Shown here piece by piece: positions 21,631 through 32,935 of a stretch of DNA of 64,000 nt. Position numbers and translations under genes: made by a program. The notes under the pieces are model-generated. The model was not told where the DNA came from, did no database searches, and saw nothing but the letters and a program-made list of their open reading frames with translations. The DNA comes from Tetracentron sinense (Eukaryota > Streptophyta > Magnoliopsida > Trochodendrales > Trochodendraceae), in assembly GCA_015143295.1 (NCBI GenBank), contig CM026557.1, positions 25,825,760-25,889,759 of the forward strand, read 5' to 3'. How positions within the stretch are numbered: position 1 is the stretch's first letter; every line of letters starts with the position of its first letter.

Positions 21631-21894
21631 TTGTAAAGAATGTCTCAAAGTCATGCTCTTAAAGCCTTGTTTAGAAGTATGTTTTGAAAAGCTCATAAGA
21701 GACTCGTAAGACTTATAAGATATTGAAATATGTTTTGTAAAAGTTCAGACTTAAGATATGATTAAAGTATGCTTTTCGAGAATATTCAATTGTTAGATTG
21801 TTTTAAATTTCCGCACTCTAATTATGCATATATTCTGATGAACTGTACTTTGTATGACGTGTTAATGTTTCATAACATTGTTAGTTAGTAGTTT

Positions 21895-21925
21895 GTACAC
21901 GTTGAGTATTCAACGCTCAGCCGAA
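21895..21925 (+). promoter_or_regulatory. Conserved LTR stem-loop, copy in Chr-1
   Basis: Arms GTTGAG and CTCAGC around a 9-nt core (21901-21921), with GTAC just upstream. It is one of eight copies in this window at the same relative place (about 0.3-0.45 kb before the LTR 3' end). Role unknown. Confidence 0.65.
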
Positions 21926-23828
21926 GTTGTTATCTTCGGCAGGTCACAGGTTGGATGGTTGTACTCCTGAACTAGGGGTCGAGGAGGAGTATGTCGAGAA
22001 GCCGCTGGGTAGTCATCAGTGATGGTTGAGTGATGATAGGGAGAGACATGTATTTGGGGTTGATCTTGTGGGAGTTTTTGTATTAGATTGAGTTGGTAAC
22101 TCAAGTTATGGATTTTGTGTACAGGGTTCATTCCGAATTATGTACAAGTTTTAGTTTGTATTCAGTTTTAATTGACTCTTATACTTGGAATACAGTTGAT
22201 GTCATAAGAAATTTTCAGGTTCACAATCTAGTATGCCTTGTATGCTTTTGCAGGATGGTATGTACACCTTATGTGTCATGACAGGATGCTATGACACGAC
22301 GGTCATGTGCTTAAAGTATCCCTAACTCCTAGGGGGTATTTTGGGTCGTGACACTAGGAGGAAAAAATTGAGTTTTTGAAAAATGTCAGGAATGGCGGTA
22401 AACTTAGTATCGCCATTCCTGGACTCTCCATTACAGTAGCTTTACCACCCTATATGGGTGGGCCCTGCTCCATTCTAGGACCCAAGTTTGGTCCCTAAAA
22501 CCTTCCCCTATCTACCCTTGTCCTTCCAGGCTAACCCTCATGCTTAACCATGGTTAAAAATCCTCTATTTTGGAATCTGTCTAGAATGGCGGTAGATACT
22601 CTACCGTCGTTCCGAGTTTTCTATTACAGTGTAAAGATGGCCACTATAGGGGCATTTTGAACTACGTCTAGGGCTCACAAAAGACCCAGGACATCTAAGG
22701 GGGTCCCCTCTTCAACCCTAGAGGGTCTAGGACCCCATGGGTTAACCTTGACCTGCAAACCATTTTCAGAATAAACCTGGTAATGGCGGTTATCCTTTTA
22801 CCGCCATTCCCTGTATTTCTATTAAATGAGCTTTGCATAGGCCCCAGATATGATAGGTGACCATTCTAGGCTCTGCCATGCTATCTAGGCTCATTCTAGA
22901 CCTGACTAGACCTTTAACCGGGGTTAACTCAATCCTGATTAACTTTTAACCATAGTTAAGGCCTCTTAACCCTTGTAAAAATCTGAAAAAATGTAAAGAG
23001 ACCAAAAATTTCTGCCTTGGACCTTTTTACTATGGTAAGCAGCCCTAACTATGACTACCTCTCCCTTTAACCGTGATTATCAACCCTAACTCCAGTTAAA
23101 ATCTTTTTGGCCTACCAGGCCTAATCTCTTAGCCTACGGGGGTTACCTTTGGCCTACCCGGCCTAACATTATTCCTCTCAATCATGGTTAGCAATTCTAA
23201 CCATGGTTAACTTGTCCCTTAACCCCGGTTAGTAACCCTAACCTTGGTTAAATCCAACTTCAGCCTACCGGGACCAACCTTGGCCTACCGGGCAGCATAA
23301 TCCTAGTCTACCTGACTTACTCTTGGCCTACCGGGCCTATTTTCTTAGTCTACCGGACAAACTTTTGACCTCCGGACCCAAAACCATGCACTTGACCAAC
23401 CCGGTCAACCAAACCCTAGCCTCCGGGCTAGACCCTTAGGCATCCCGGTGCACACACACACACTCCCCTTAGCCTTGGTATGGGTTATGTGCCAGCACTA
23501 CGCTCGGTCTGATCTCACCCTTATGAGTATGTAGGCAACCTAACCCAGGTTCAACCCTAGTTAGCTTTTCTTTCTTGGGTTTGTATTACTTTAAATACTT
23601 AGGTATTTGAACATAATTGATTTAATTTGGCTTACACCTAGAAAATAGGTAACCATTGTAAAATGGGGGTCCTGGGTGCGTAATACCTTATCCTAAACTT
23701 AACCGAACCTTTTACCTAGAACTCTAAAGCAGACAAAGACATTATCCACAACCTGGGGACTTATCCCTTCTGAATTAATAAGTGGCGACTATCAACATAA
23801 CTCATGAGTAAAAAAATCCATGCTTATA

Positions 23829-25411
23829 GCTCTGGTGACTCTGTTGGGGAGATATTTGTCTTCAAGGTTCAAACTGAAACCTAGGTTTAAGCTAGTTAAA
23901 ATCAAACTTGTTCAAATGCCTAAGTATTTAGATTAATACTAAGTCTTTCATCTCTTTGGGTGTTTTGTGTATTGTGCATATCATGCATAGCATAGTAGTG
24001 TAATGTCCTATTAAACCCAGTAGACAGGCTTATTATGGTTATGACTCTGGATGATCATCCTTGGTGTCAGAAGCTTAAAGTCTTGGAGGTCTACAAAATT
24101 ACTCTTATTGGGTGATTACTCTCAAGGAAGAATTCTGAATGCTCTTGCTTACACCAATCACCCTTTTTAGGTATGTTCTATATCGAGGAGTCGCATATAT
24201 GGTGTTAAGTGATCCCCATCATTTTAGGAAAACACTTGCATTATCCTAACATTCAACATATAGACTAGGTTAGAGTATAATCTACAAGCAGTCCAACCAG
24301 GGAGAGTTACTCTAAACCCTAACCTGCTTGCACCCTATACCTGTCCCTAATCATTGTTGACTATTCGGATACTCTCACCCTGATAAGCACCCACCCAGGG
24401 GCATGTAATGAGTCATACTTGTGCTTGTAATAAATCACATCCTACCCTGTATCCTGACATCACATATGGGGTTCAAACCCTAGGCAGATAGGTCTTCACC
24501 ATGACCTATCCCCAGCCTTGACCTTATAGACTCCCGGTTTCCAACAACCTGGGGAAAGCATACCGGATCTCCATCCGAATGCCCTATTGGATCACATGTG
24601 CCATGTCACACCCAATCAAAATAAAGACAAAGAAAAAAAATACAATCAATCATCATCTTTGCATTTTCATCTACAGACACAGTGCACTCACATAGAGTTT
24701 GTCTTTATTCAGGTAGATGATAGGTCCTTCAGGGATTGTTAAGTCAATTTGTCAACCGTCTTGGCCCGTGCCTTCGAATTCTTAGGCGACATGTGTTGAC
24801 AATCTCCAGAAGTCAATTGAAGCCCTCACACAGAGTCAACGTGTCACTTGGGCTCCGTACTACAAAATGGGGACTGTCTTGGATCTATCCATGGTTAAAC
24901 CAGACCTGTGCCTCATTAATGCTACTATCCAGTGTTAGAACTGATCACATATGATGTTCCCTTTTGCTAAGAATAAACAATGTGCAACACTGAAAGAAAT
25001 CCAGCACATTCTGGGCTTAACTATGGATGGTGAAGCCATAATGCCATGCTATAAGACAACATACCAGGCATAACTTTCAAGGTTTTTGCATATCAAGCCT
25101 GCCTGCTTACAGCTTGGTCATACCGGCTCCTATGATCGGATACCCGTAAGTTATCTAGAAGATTAGTATAGCCGAGAGTGAAACCTTAACACCTTGACAG
25201 TTGAACTTCCCGGTCTCAATGCCTTTGCACTGATAGTCATGTCTCAGTTGACCAGTATTCCAGAAGTTCCGCACCCTCGCTAAGTTAGTACTGGTAGGGG
25301 TAATCGAAGATATGCGTCACTCTAGAACAATTGTAAGCAGCAGACCACAAAAAGGGTATCTTCCATGTTAGTGCACCACTCTTATACTTATGGTTGGTAG
25401 GACACCTGCCA
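23829..25411 (+). pseudogene. Tat-2 internal region: primer site and decayed gag
   Basis: A Tat-type primer site TGGTGACTCTGTTGGGGA begins at 23833, four bases after the LTR. About 0.9 kb of leader follows. At about 24840-25110 a plus-strand frame reads WAPYYKMG, FPFAKNKQCATLKEIQHIL and GLTMDGEAI, resembling the Tat gag segment that carries TLEE and LLGIP; stops interrupt it. Pol is missing: within 0.5 kb the sequence passes into other LTR DNA. Open frames here are decayed pieces, not genes. Confidence 0.5.
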
Positions 25412-25802
25412 ACAATTATAGAACCCCTAAACTTTTGTAATTGGTTAAAAAAATATACCTTCATAGCCAAAAGGCCTCCCACGTATTTTAAATTTGTAAT
25501 TGATGAGAAAGGATTAGAAATAAACTAGTCGTGGTATATGAAGGGGGATAGTGTAGAGCCCTTGAACTTTTGCTCATGTCTTGGAATGTGTGCCAAGGCA
25601 TGATACCTTGTAATGCCCAATTTCATGAAATGATAATTCGAAAACTTAGGGAATTGTCTCAAGGACGCTCTAATAAATTATGTATTAATGTCTATAAACC
25701 TTGAAGAGGTCCTAAGCATGTTTAAAAGAGGTAAAAAGGGAAATTGGATAAGTCTAAGTAGTAGGAATGGATGAAAAATGGACTCAGTGTCAAAACCTGC
25801 AG

Positions 25803-25990
25803 ACCACCGATCGCTCAGTCTATTGAGCGATCGATCGGTCCACAACCAATCGATCGGAGGCTATCGACTGGTTGAAAATTTTGTATGGAGAAATTTTCCA
25901 GAGAGCTTGTTTTTGATCGAGAGCTCGGTCATATCACCGGTCGCTCGGTAGGCAACTGATCGCTTGGTCCTAACCATCGATCGCTCGGTC
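25803..25990. repeat. CGATCGCTCGGT palindrome array in Chr-2 U3
   Basis: Repeated CCGATCGCTC, GCGATCGATCGGT and GATCGCTCGGT words. The LTR at 32516 has the same motif family at 32738-32935. Confidence 0.75.
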
Positions 25991-26875
25991 TTCGCGTTTT
26001 TGCAGAATTTTCATTAAGGGTGTTTTAGTCTTTTGGGCGTTTTACTCATGCCTTAAAGGCTTTGCCCAAGCCTTTAGGGCTTCATTCACACACTTAGAGT
26101 ATTTTGAGAGTTAGAGAAAGAGGAGGGTTTCTAAACCTAGGGTTTGCTTTTGGGGAGAAATCAAAGGGGTTTCAAGAACCCTAGATCACTTCAAGCTCGT
26201 TTTCCTTCAAGTTCTCGGTTCAAGCTCATGAGGAGCACTTTCCCCAAGCTAGGGCAGCGACTCACGCACGTTTTGCAAGGGGTTTATTCCCTCATTTGTC
26301 AAGGTCGGTACTTTGTGCTACCCTCTTAGTTATAGTTTTCTCTTTTCTTTGCTATTCTTTATTTTCTCCCATCCATAACTATAATATGAGTTGTAATGTG
26401 TGAATGGAGATGGATGCCGTGTGAATGATGTGATGAATGAAATGGGGAGGGCATTGTATCCATAATAAACATACATGTGTGATGTGAACATCAATCCACC
26501 TAGAAAAGCATGATGTAGGTAAATACATACTGAACACACCCCATGTTTGATGAAATGCCAAGGTGAATAAGATGAGTTGGAAATTAAGAAATGCATGCTT
26601 TATTAATTATGGAAATTCCTAGGGCCTATGATAGTGTGTTTCCTTGCTTTTCCTAAATTGCATGGATATTAACTTGCTCCAATTATTGATGCATTATGTA
26701 TTGTGAATTACCAAATGTCATATTTAAATTCAAATGCAAGTATGTACACGATTCGACGAGCACGGCATACATGACATGATTTATCGAGGTTTTTCAAGAA
26801 CGATAATGAGAGGTGGGACATATCCTACGATATGTTTTATCTCGCTTTTGGCAAGAACAAGACTATCATGCATTT

Positions 26876-27190
26876 AGGAAGAAGGGTCTCCCTTCCCTCA
26901 CAAGTAGTTTACTTTCCAAGCAAGCATGGGACATGACATGGCAAGCATGAACATTTGGGAAGAAGGGTCTCCCTTCCCTCACAAGTAGTTTACTTTCCAA
27001 GCAAGCATGGGACATGACATGGCAAGCATGAACTAGGAAGAAGGGTCTCCCTTCCCTCACAAGTAGTTTATTTTCCAAGCAAGCAAGATACAGGGCATGA
27101 CAAGCATGAGCATTTAGGAAGAAGGGTCTCCCTTCCCTCACAAGTAGTTTATTTTTCCAAGCAAGCATGACATGGCATGGAACGCATGGC
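26876..27190. repeat. Four-copy 80-bp tandem repeat in Chr-2
   Basis: Units start AGGAAGAAGGGTCTCCCTTC at about 26876, 26955, 27035 and 27116. Each has the GAAGGG-TCT-CCCTTC palindrome then CCTCACAAGTAGTTTACTTT and CATGACATGGCAAGCATG. Related arrays lie at 33850-33970 and, inverted, 54330-54620. The 113-residue open frame across it is a repeat artefact. Confidence 0.85.
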
Positions 27191-27412
27191 ACGACATAAT
27201 ACGACAAGACAAGATCGACATGACAAGTTTTCAGGCACGAAAAAGGGAAATTTGAGTCAAGACAAGTGCACTATGTTTTCAAGGGTTTTATCGGCTTTTA
27301 CAAAAATGCAAACATGATTATAAACTGTCTTACTTTCCTGTTATAAGATTACTGCTTCCTGCTTATATATATATATCATTGTTGCTGTACTATGACTGTT
27401 GGTTAGCATTTG

Positions 27413-27444
27413 GTACACGCTGAGTATTCCATGCTCAGCCGTAC
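27413..27444 (+). promoter_or_regulatory. Conserved LTR stem-loop, copy in Chr-2
   Basis: Inner arms GCTGAG and CTCAGC (27419-27439), outer GTAC pairs at 27413-27416 and 27441-27444. Same element as at 21901 and 29934. Confidence 0.7.
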
Positions 27445-27945
27445 TTCTTATGTCGGTAGGTGATAGCGGAGCGGCTGCTACTTTTGATATCTGTGCTCCG
27501 AGCCCTTGGGTGGAGGAGGAGTATGTTGAGGAACCCGTGGAGGAACCTCCGGTAGAGGGTTACTATTAGGTGGTGCTAGATTCTGAGTGAATAGCTGTGG
27601 GTGAGTTGAGAGAGAGATATTCATGTATTTGGCGGGCATGTCCGCACTTTCTTTTGTGTATTTTTTTGTATAAACTTGGATCAAATATACATATACATAG
27701 AGGTTTTTGGTTAAGTCTTCCACTGTGCTTTATGGTTTATGTTTCAGCTATTATGGTCCTCTATTGTGTATGCTCTAGGTTTGTTGCAGGTTGTTATGGT
27801 CAAGCAAGTCATGATGAGTCGTCCAAGATTCGCTCTAACTCCTAGGGTGGGTTTTGGGTCGCGACAGATAGTGCCCTAAGAATGTTGGAAACAAGGAATG
27901 GAAACAACCCAAGGGGTTTAAGAGGTCAAAAAGGAGAAAACTGGG

Positions 27946-28165
27946 AGGTGCGATCGATCGTAGGTAAGGTGCGATTGATTACAGTCAGAGTAAAAATGAG
28001 AAAAACATTTGGGTGCAGGTGCGATCGATCGCAGGTGGCGTGCAATAGATCAAATACAGGGAAAAAATTGACAAATTTTTTGGGTCAAATGCGACAGATT
28101 GCCCCCAGGTGCGATTGATCGCACTGGGATCTGCGATCGATCGCAGTTGGTGTGCGATCGATCAT
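27946..28165. repeat. GCGATCGATCGCA palindrome array in Chr-3 U3
   Basis: Seven or more full or one-mismatch copies, 30-45 bp apart, upstream of the TATA box at 28195. The same motif is at 15637-15861, 39727-39990 and 45041-45262. Confidence 0.85.
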
Positions 28166-28194
28166 CCGGATTTGAGGGTTTTAAACCCTTTGCC

Positions 28195-28203
28195 TATAAA
28201 TAG
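28195..28203 (+). promoter_or_regulatory. TATA box of Chr-3 LTR
   Basis: TATAAATAG in GCCTATAAATAGGGC, 30 bp after the last GATCGATC palindrome. Confidence 0.65.
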
Positions 28204-29101
28204 GGCTTCATTTAGGGATTTTTGGGGTTTAACCTAAACCTAAGGAAGAGAGGAAGGAGAGGGGAGATTGGGAGACTCCAAGAAGAAGGAGCATCTAGGA
28301 TCAAGAGGAGACCAAGATCAAGGTTGATCTTCCCCAATCAAGCAAGGGTTCCTCAAATTTTAAGGTGGTGTTACTTCCCCAAGCTTGGGATTTCCAAATC
28401 AAGGGTTTTTCCTCAAGTTGGAATTCATACTCAAGGTTAGTAAACTCTCCTAACTAGCTTATTAATAACCTAGGTTTTTCTTTAAAAATCATTATGTTTT
28501 GATCTTGTATTTCCCCTTTTCTTGAAAATCTATCATTATCCCTAAAATGTATAAGATTTAAGTAAGTGGTGATGGATGTGTAGGATGTTGGGATGGTGGA
28601 TGGTTAAGGCGATTGGATGCAATGAGATTGTGAATGTTGTGGTGTGATGGAAATGGGAAGGAAAATGTACTCATAATGAACGCACTCCATGTGTTTGATG
28701 AAATGTATGAACATAAAACATGAATAAATTGCTATCAAGATGTTGAATGTTATGTGCTTGATAAAATGCATATATGATGATTTGAGTGAACTTAATCAAG
28801 ACTATGGCATTATGATTTAGGGCTTTTCCCAATTGGGTAGTTTTTAATAAAATGCAATCTTTGTTCCTTCAAATGCTCTACGTGTTTTCATTAAATCCCC
28901 TATGTCTATAAAAATATAAGAAATGCGATATTATGCTTCATTGTTTCATGTCAACATGATATCACCAAGGGTTGTACATAAGTACACATGCATGCATGAA
29001 CCAAGTTTCTATGTATAAGTATATGAAAAGAAAAACCAAGAACAAGAAATGTATATCCTCCGGATGTGTCATACCTAGCTCACAAGAAAACAAGTTAAGA
29101 T

Positions 29102-29682
29102 GCTAATGTGTTCCATTCCATTATAGTTCGGGCATTAGTAAAGCAAGTCAAGATACTAATATGTGCTGTTCCATCATAGTCTGGGCATTAGTAAACAAGT
29201 GAAATGCTAGTGTGTTCTCTTCCACCATAGTCCGGGCACTAGTCAAGTCAAGACAAGATGCTAATGTGTTCCGTTGCATTATACTCCAGGCATTAGTAAA
29301 GCAAGTCAAGATGCTAATGTGTTCCGTTCCATCAAAGTCCGGGCATTAGTAAACAAGTGAAATGCTAGTGTGTTCCGTTCCACCATAGTCCGGGCACTAG
29401 TCAAGTCAAGACAAGATACTAATGTATTCCGTCCCATTATAGTTCAGGCATTAGTAAAACAAGATAAGAAGCTAGTATGTCCGTCCAATTCATAGTTTGG
29501 GTACTAGTTAAACAAGATAGGAGACTAATGTGTTTCGTTCCATTATAGTCCAGGCATTAGTAAAGCAAGACAAGCCGCTAGTATGTCTGTCCAAGTCATA
29601 GTTCGGGTACTAGTTAATATAATACAAGATCCTAGTATGTCCGTCCATTTCATAGTTCAGGTACTAGCTAAATAAGACAAGT
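29102..29682. repeat. 11-unit, 51-54 bp tandem repeat with covarying ends
   Basis: Units run from a CTAATG-like start to a CATTAG-like end plus linker. Variants pair with themselves: CTAATG with CATTAG, CTAGTG with CACTAG, CTAGTA with TACTAG. Units 1-3 and 4-6 form two copies of a three-unit higher-order repeat of about 158 bp. No coding sense. Confidence 0.88.
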
Positions 29683-29927
29683 GAAATAAAGAATCTCGTA
29701 AGATGTGTAAGGTAACCACAAGATGCATAAGAGGAGTAAGGAACTCACAAGACTCACAAGGTAATGGAAAATACGTGTTGGTTAAAGCATGAAGTTCAAG
29801 ATTGTACAATTGTTATTTGTATTAGCTTTCGCACTCTGATTATGTATATAAGATAATGAACTATACCATGCATGACATATTATTGTTATTACTTATTATT
29901 GTTACTACTATTGTTAGCTAGTAGTTT

Positions 29928-29959
29928 GTACTCGCTGAGTATTCCATACTCAGCCGTAC
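29928..29959 (+). promoter_or_regulatory. Conserved LTR stem-loop, copy in Chr-3
   Basis: The most perfect copy: a 9-bp stem GCTGAGTAT / ATACTCAGC with a 3-nt loop (29934-29954), flanked by GTAC on both sides. Confidence 0.72.
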
Positions 29960-30341
29960 CTATTGATGTTGGCAGGTACACCATACGGTTATTGAGGCCG
30001 TTCATGGAGAGTAGGAGTTTGATCGGATTGTCATCTAGATGTTAGGGGTTTGACATGTGGCCCTAGGGTAGGGATGAGAGAGAGAGACATGTATTTTTTG
30101 AGATTCTCTTTTGGGGATTTTCATGTAGGCTTGAGTTGGTAAATTAAGTGTTGGACTCTTTTGTACTTGTTGTAGTTTTGATCAAGTCAATTGTTCATGT
30201 TAACACTTGGAAGAACATTTTTATAGAAAAAAAATTCAGTTCACTATTTAGCTTGTCTTATATGCTTTTGTAGGATGGTTGTTGTGATAAGTAATGAGCT
30301 CAAATATTGCTTACTCCTAGGGGGTATTTTGGGGCATTACA

Positions 30342-31897
30342 TAAGTGGTATCAGAGCATAGTCATTAGGTCATCTAGGGTCGTTTAGAGTTCAATACCAG
30401 GAGTAAACCAAGGCATTAGGTTCATCTGAGTCGTATTCCAAGTGTAGACTAATCACTTAGTCTTTGTGTATAATAGGTTGATTTCAACCAAAATTAGTGT
30501 CTATTTTCGCTAGAAAAAAAAAAACCAAAAATTTTATATACTTATGCTATCATTTGTTGTATTGTTATGAGGAATTATATGCTATGTGTTGTGTGCATAC
30601 TATATGTTATAAGTTAAGTGAAAACCTATGCTTTATGAACAGGTTTCCCAGTTAGACGCATGAGTTGTGTGATACTCAGGCTAGAGTCTAGTCTAGGTGT
30701 TAGTTGACAAGGGAGTGGTAGGTCCTTTGTCATACTTTGTGTTATTAGATTTAGGTAGGGATTTGTTTCCGAGTGAGACACTAGGAAGTTCTTTCATCTT
30801 ACAAGTCTAGTAGATTTAAAGTCATTGCGGAACAAGGGACATAGGTTTCAATGTATATGCTATTATGTGTATCCTGTGAAATTCCATCCATTAAAGTATG
30901 CTTAATGCATATTGCATCACAAATAAGCACAAGTCACACATCATGGTGTGATGATAAGTCTATATAAGTTCATGCATCCCCATGACTAGTAGGAACAAAT
31001 ATATATGTTTTGGACAAGCTCATAGATGTTTGATGCACGTTTTTAGATACAGATGCACAATTTCTGCAGCACATTCTAGACTCAGTGCTCAGTCTAAAAG
31101 TTCTAGATACAGATGTGCGTTAATTCTGCAGCATGTTCTAGATCCAATGTCCAATCCAAAATCATAAATATATTATTAACTCCAAAGATGGTTTTAGGCT
31201 CAAAATACAAGAGCATCATACATAGCATGAGCATTATACATAGCATGAGCATCATACATAGTATAAGCATCACACATCTCATAAGAATCATACAATGCAT
31301 GAGCATCATACATAGCATCCACTTCATACATCTCATTCATGCACATCTCCCATGCATCATGTAGATCTTAGGAGCATCATACATGTCACAAAGATTCAAA
31401 GGATTTTACTTAAATAACTCAAATGTATAAACAACTCATTAACCTTAGTCTTAAGCCCGTTAATGTCTTAAGTATGTAACCGGTTAATATCTTAACCGAG
31501 AGTGAGAACTTAACTTCGCTAGGAAAACCAGTTGTATGATTATACTAGTATGTGTGTACTTGGATTTATACGATACACTTATTAGGCAATATATGCCCAT
31601 TGAATTGTTAGGAGCTTGAGTTCAAGTTATCCTCAGGTTATGATATTATTCTCAAGTGTAGACTAACGAATTAGTCTAATTTAAAACCGGTTGCAATCTC
31701 AATCGAGCTTGGTGTCGTACGCTAGGAAACAGTTCTTGTATACTAATATTATTTGATTGTATGCTACTATTATTTGATTGTATACCTTGATGTATTATTA
31801 TGTATCTATAACCATGAAATGATTGTTGAAATTGGGGTCGAGAAAAGTTAGGTTCCAAGTTAGGCTCATGCTTTGCTATTGTTTTCAGGATTCAATC
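30342..31897 (+). other. Chr-3 leader with primer site and simple repeats
   Basis: About 1.55 kb between 5' LTR and gag with no gene. Primer site TGGTATCAGAGC at 30346-30357 matches initiator tRNA-Met. It holds a two-copy 60-bp repeat with TTCTGCAGCA and TTCTAGA (31037-31160) and an 18-bp tandem repeat CATACATAGCATGAGCAT (about 31211-31335); open frames there are artefacts. GTTAATATCTTAACCG words occur near 31480. Confidence 0.7.
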
Positions 31898-32515
31898 ATG
31901 AGATGTGGCAATCAGGGTCGCGGTTACCCTACTAGAGGAAATGGAGATGACGCTCCGGTAGGGGATGAGCAACCTAACCTTACACAAGTCCTAGGATCGA
32001 TAGCTAAGACCTTAGCTAGGCTCACAGCCAGGCAACCTACCACTCCTCCTGTAGTAGCACTAGTCCCTACTACTCCAAATGGAGCACAGGCAGGTCTAGA
32101 GGCATTCCGAAGGATATGGCCTCCAGTATTCTATGGGGGCATAGACCTATTGGTTGTAGAAGCATGGGTTAGGCAACTGGAGAGGCAGAGAAAGTTGCAT
32201 GGGCCACCTTTATGATGGAAGGTGAGGCAGATCACTGGTGGAGATCTACCATCAGAATGAGAGACTTAACTTGAGCAGGTCAAGAATGGACTTGGGAAGA
32301 GTTTCTAGATGTTTTCTATAAGAAATACTTCCCAATAGGAGTTAGAGAAAAAAAAGAACTGAATTTCATTACCTTGGAACAAGGGAACATGACAGTGGCT
32401 GAGTATGAGGCCAAGTTCTCTGAATTGTCGAGCTTCGTTCCATATCTGATAGCCACCGAGGCAATTAAGGCCAGGAAATTCGAGAGGGGATTGCAGGCCT
32501 AAATCAAAGACAGAG
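31898..32515 (+). pseudogene. Chr-3 chromovirus gag, truncated by Chr-4 LTR
   Basis: Starts at ATG 31898 (MRCGNQGRG), by comparison with the matching gag start at 35109 (MRQGTRGRG). It reads ...EAFRRIWPPVFYGG, then after a frameshift near 32190 continues with AWATFMMEGEADHWWRS, TWEEFLDVFYKKYFP and MTVAEYEAKFSEL, the retrotransposon gag family. Stops at about 32272 and 32500. Cut off at 32515 by the next LTR. Gag would form the virus-like particle in the cytoplasm. Confidence 0.82.
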
Positions 32516-32737
32516 TGTAGAACCCCAGACTTTTCCGTACTTAATGAATAGCACTTTCGTAGTCAATTGGCCATTAACGTAGTCAAATTTATAAATAAGG
32601 GACAAATTGAAAATTCTATAACGTCATAAATGTTCCTTTTCGAAGGACGAACCCAACGCAAGTTTAATCATCAAATTCCGATGAACGAGTCAAAAGATAT
32701 GGCCAAAACAATAAAATGGGTCAAAAATCTACAGAGC

Positions 32738-32935
32738 ACCGATTGCTAGGGATCAATCGGTTCACAACCGATTGCTCGGTCCAAATTAGCGATCGATCGC
32801 TCCACAACCGGTTGATCGGTATCTATCGATTGGTTAACTTTTTTGTATGGGGAAATTTCCCAGAGAGCATGTTTTTGACTGAGAGCTCGGTCAAGAACAC
32901 CGATCACTCGGTATTTACCACTGATGGATCGGTAT
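32738..32935. repeat. CCGATTGCTCGGT palindrome array in Chr-4 U3
   Basis: Degenerate copies of the CCGATCG / CGATCGGT motif family found at 25803-25990, directly after the conserved U3 block. Confidence 0.7.

Larger units (their letters stand above)
18700..22353 (+). mobile_element. Chr-1: solo LTR of a chromovirus-type element inside Tat-2
   Basis: 3.65 kb, TGTAGAGCCCC (18700) to GGGTCGTGACA (22353), flanked by a perfect CTAGG TSD (18695-18699 and 22354-22358). Its 3' end ACTCCTAGGGGGTATTTTGG is shared by the other chromovirus LTRs here. Inside are the conserved U3 block (19562-19617), a GGATAGATCC/GGATCTATCC array (19655-19765), TATATAA (19841-19847), tandem repeats (21005-21630) and the conserved stem-loop (21901-21921). 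No internal region remains. Confidence 0.9.
17342..23828 (+). mobile_element. Tat-2: 5' LTR of a Tat/Ogre-like element, split by a solo LTR
   Basis: Plus orientation. Starts TGTAAGCACCCAATTTTTAC at 17342 inside copia gag; ends ATCCATGCTTATA at 23828, four bases before a primer site. Excluding the nested solo LTR (18700-22353 plus one TSD) it is about 2.8 kb. Order of parts: CCCTAGG-rich zone (17395-17800), AATGGCGGTA hairpins (17931-18107), TATAAATA (18221-18228), R/U5, more hairpins (22387-22808), TTAACC palindromes (22540-23260), CTACCGG palindromes (23100-23360), and the conserved tail with GTAGGCAACC. Confidence 0.83.
25552..27866 (+). mobile_element. Chr-2: solo chromovirus LTR
   Basis: 2,315 bp from TGTAGAGCCC (25552) to GGGTCGCGACA (27866) with a perfect GATAG TSD (25547-25551 and 27867-27871). 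Contains a CGATCGCTCGGT array (25803-25990), an 80-bp tandem repeat (26876-27190) and the conserved stem-loop (27419-27439). It interrupts an LTR whose remainder continues at 27872. Confidence 0.9.
27872..30341 (+). mobile_element. Chr-3: 5' LTR (main part) of a chromovirus
   Basis: Continues to the right of the solo LTR and ends GGGGCATTACA at 30341, five bases from a primer site TGGTATCAGAGC (30346-30357), so it is a 5' LTR. Contains the GATCGATC array (27946-28165), TATAAATAG (28195-28203), an 11-unit tandem repeat (29102-29682) and the stem-loop (29934-29954). Its first part lies left of 25552; I could not fix its start, possibly near 25416. Confidence 0.78.

Noticed and set aside
29102..29682. 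CRISPR-like regular array
   Set aside because: Units are whole tandem copies without unique spacers, inside a plant LTR, with no cas genes. The same applies to 55535-56010.
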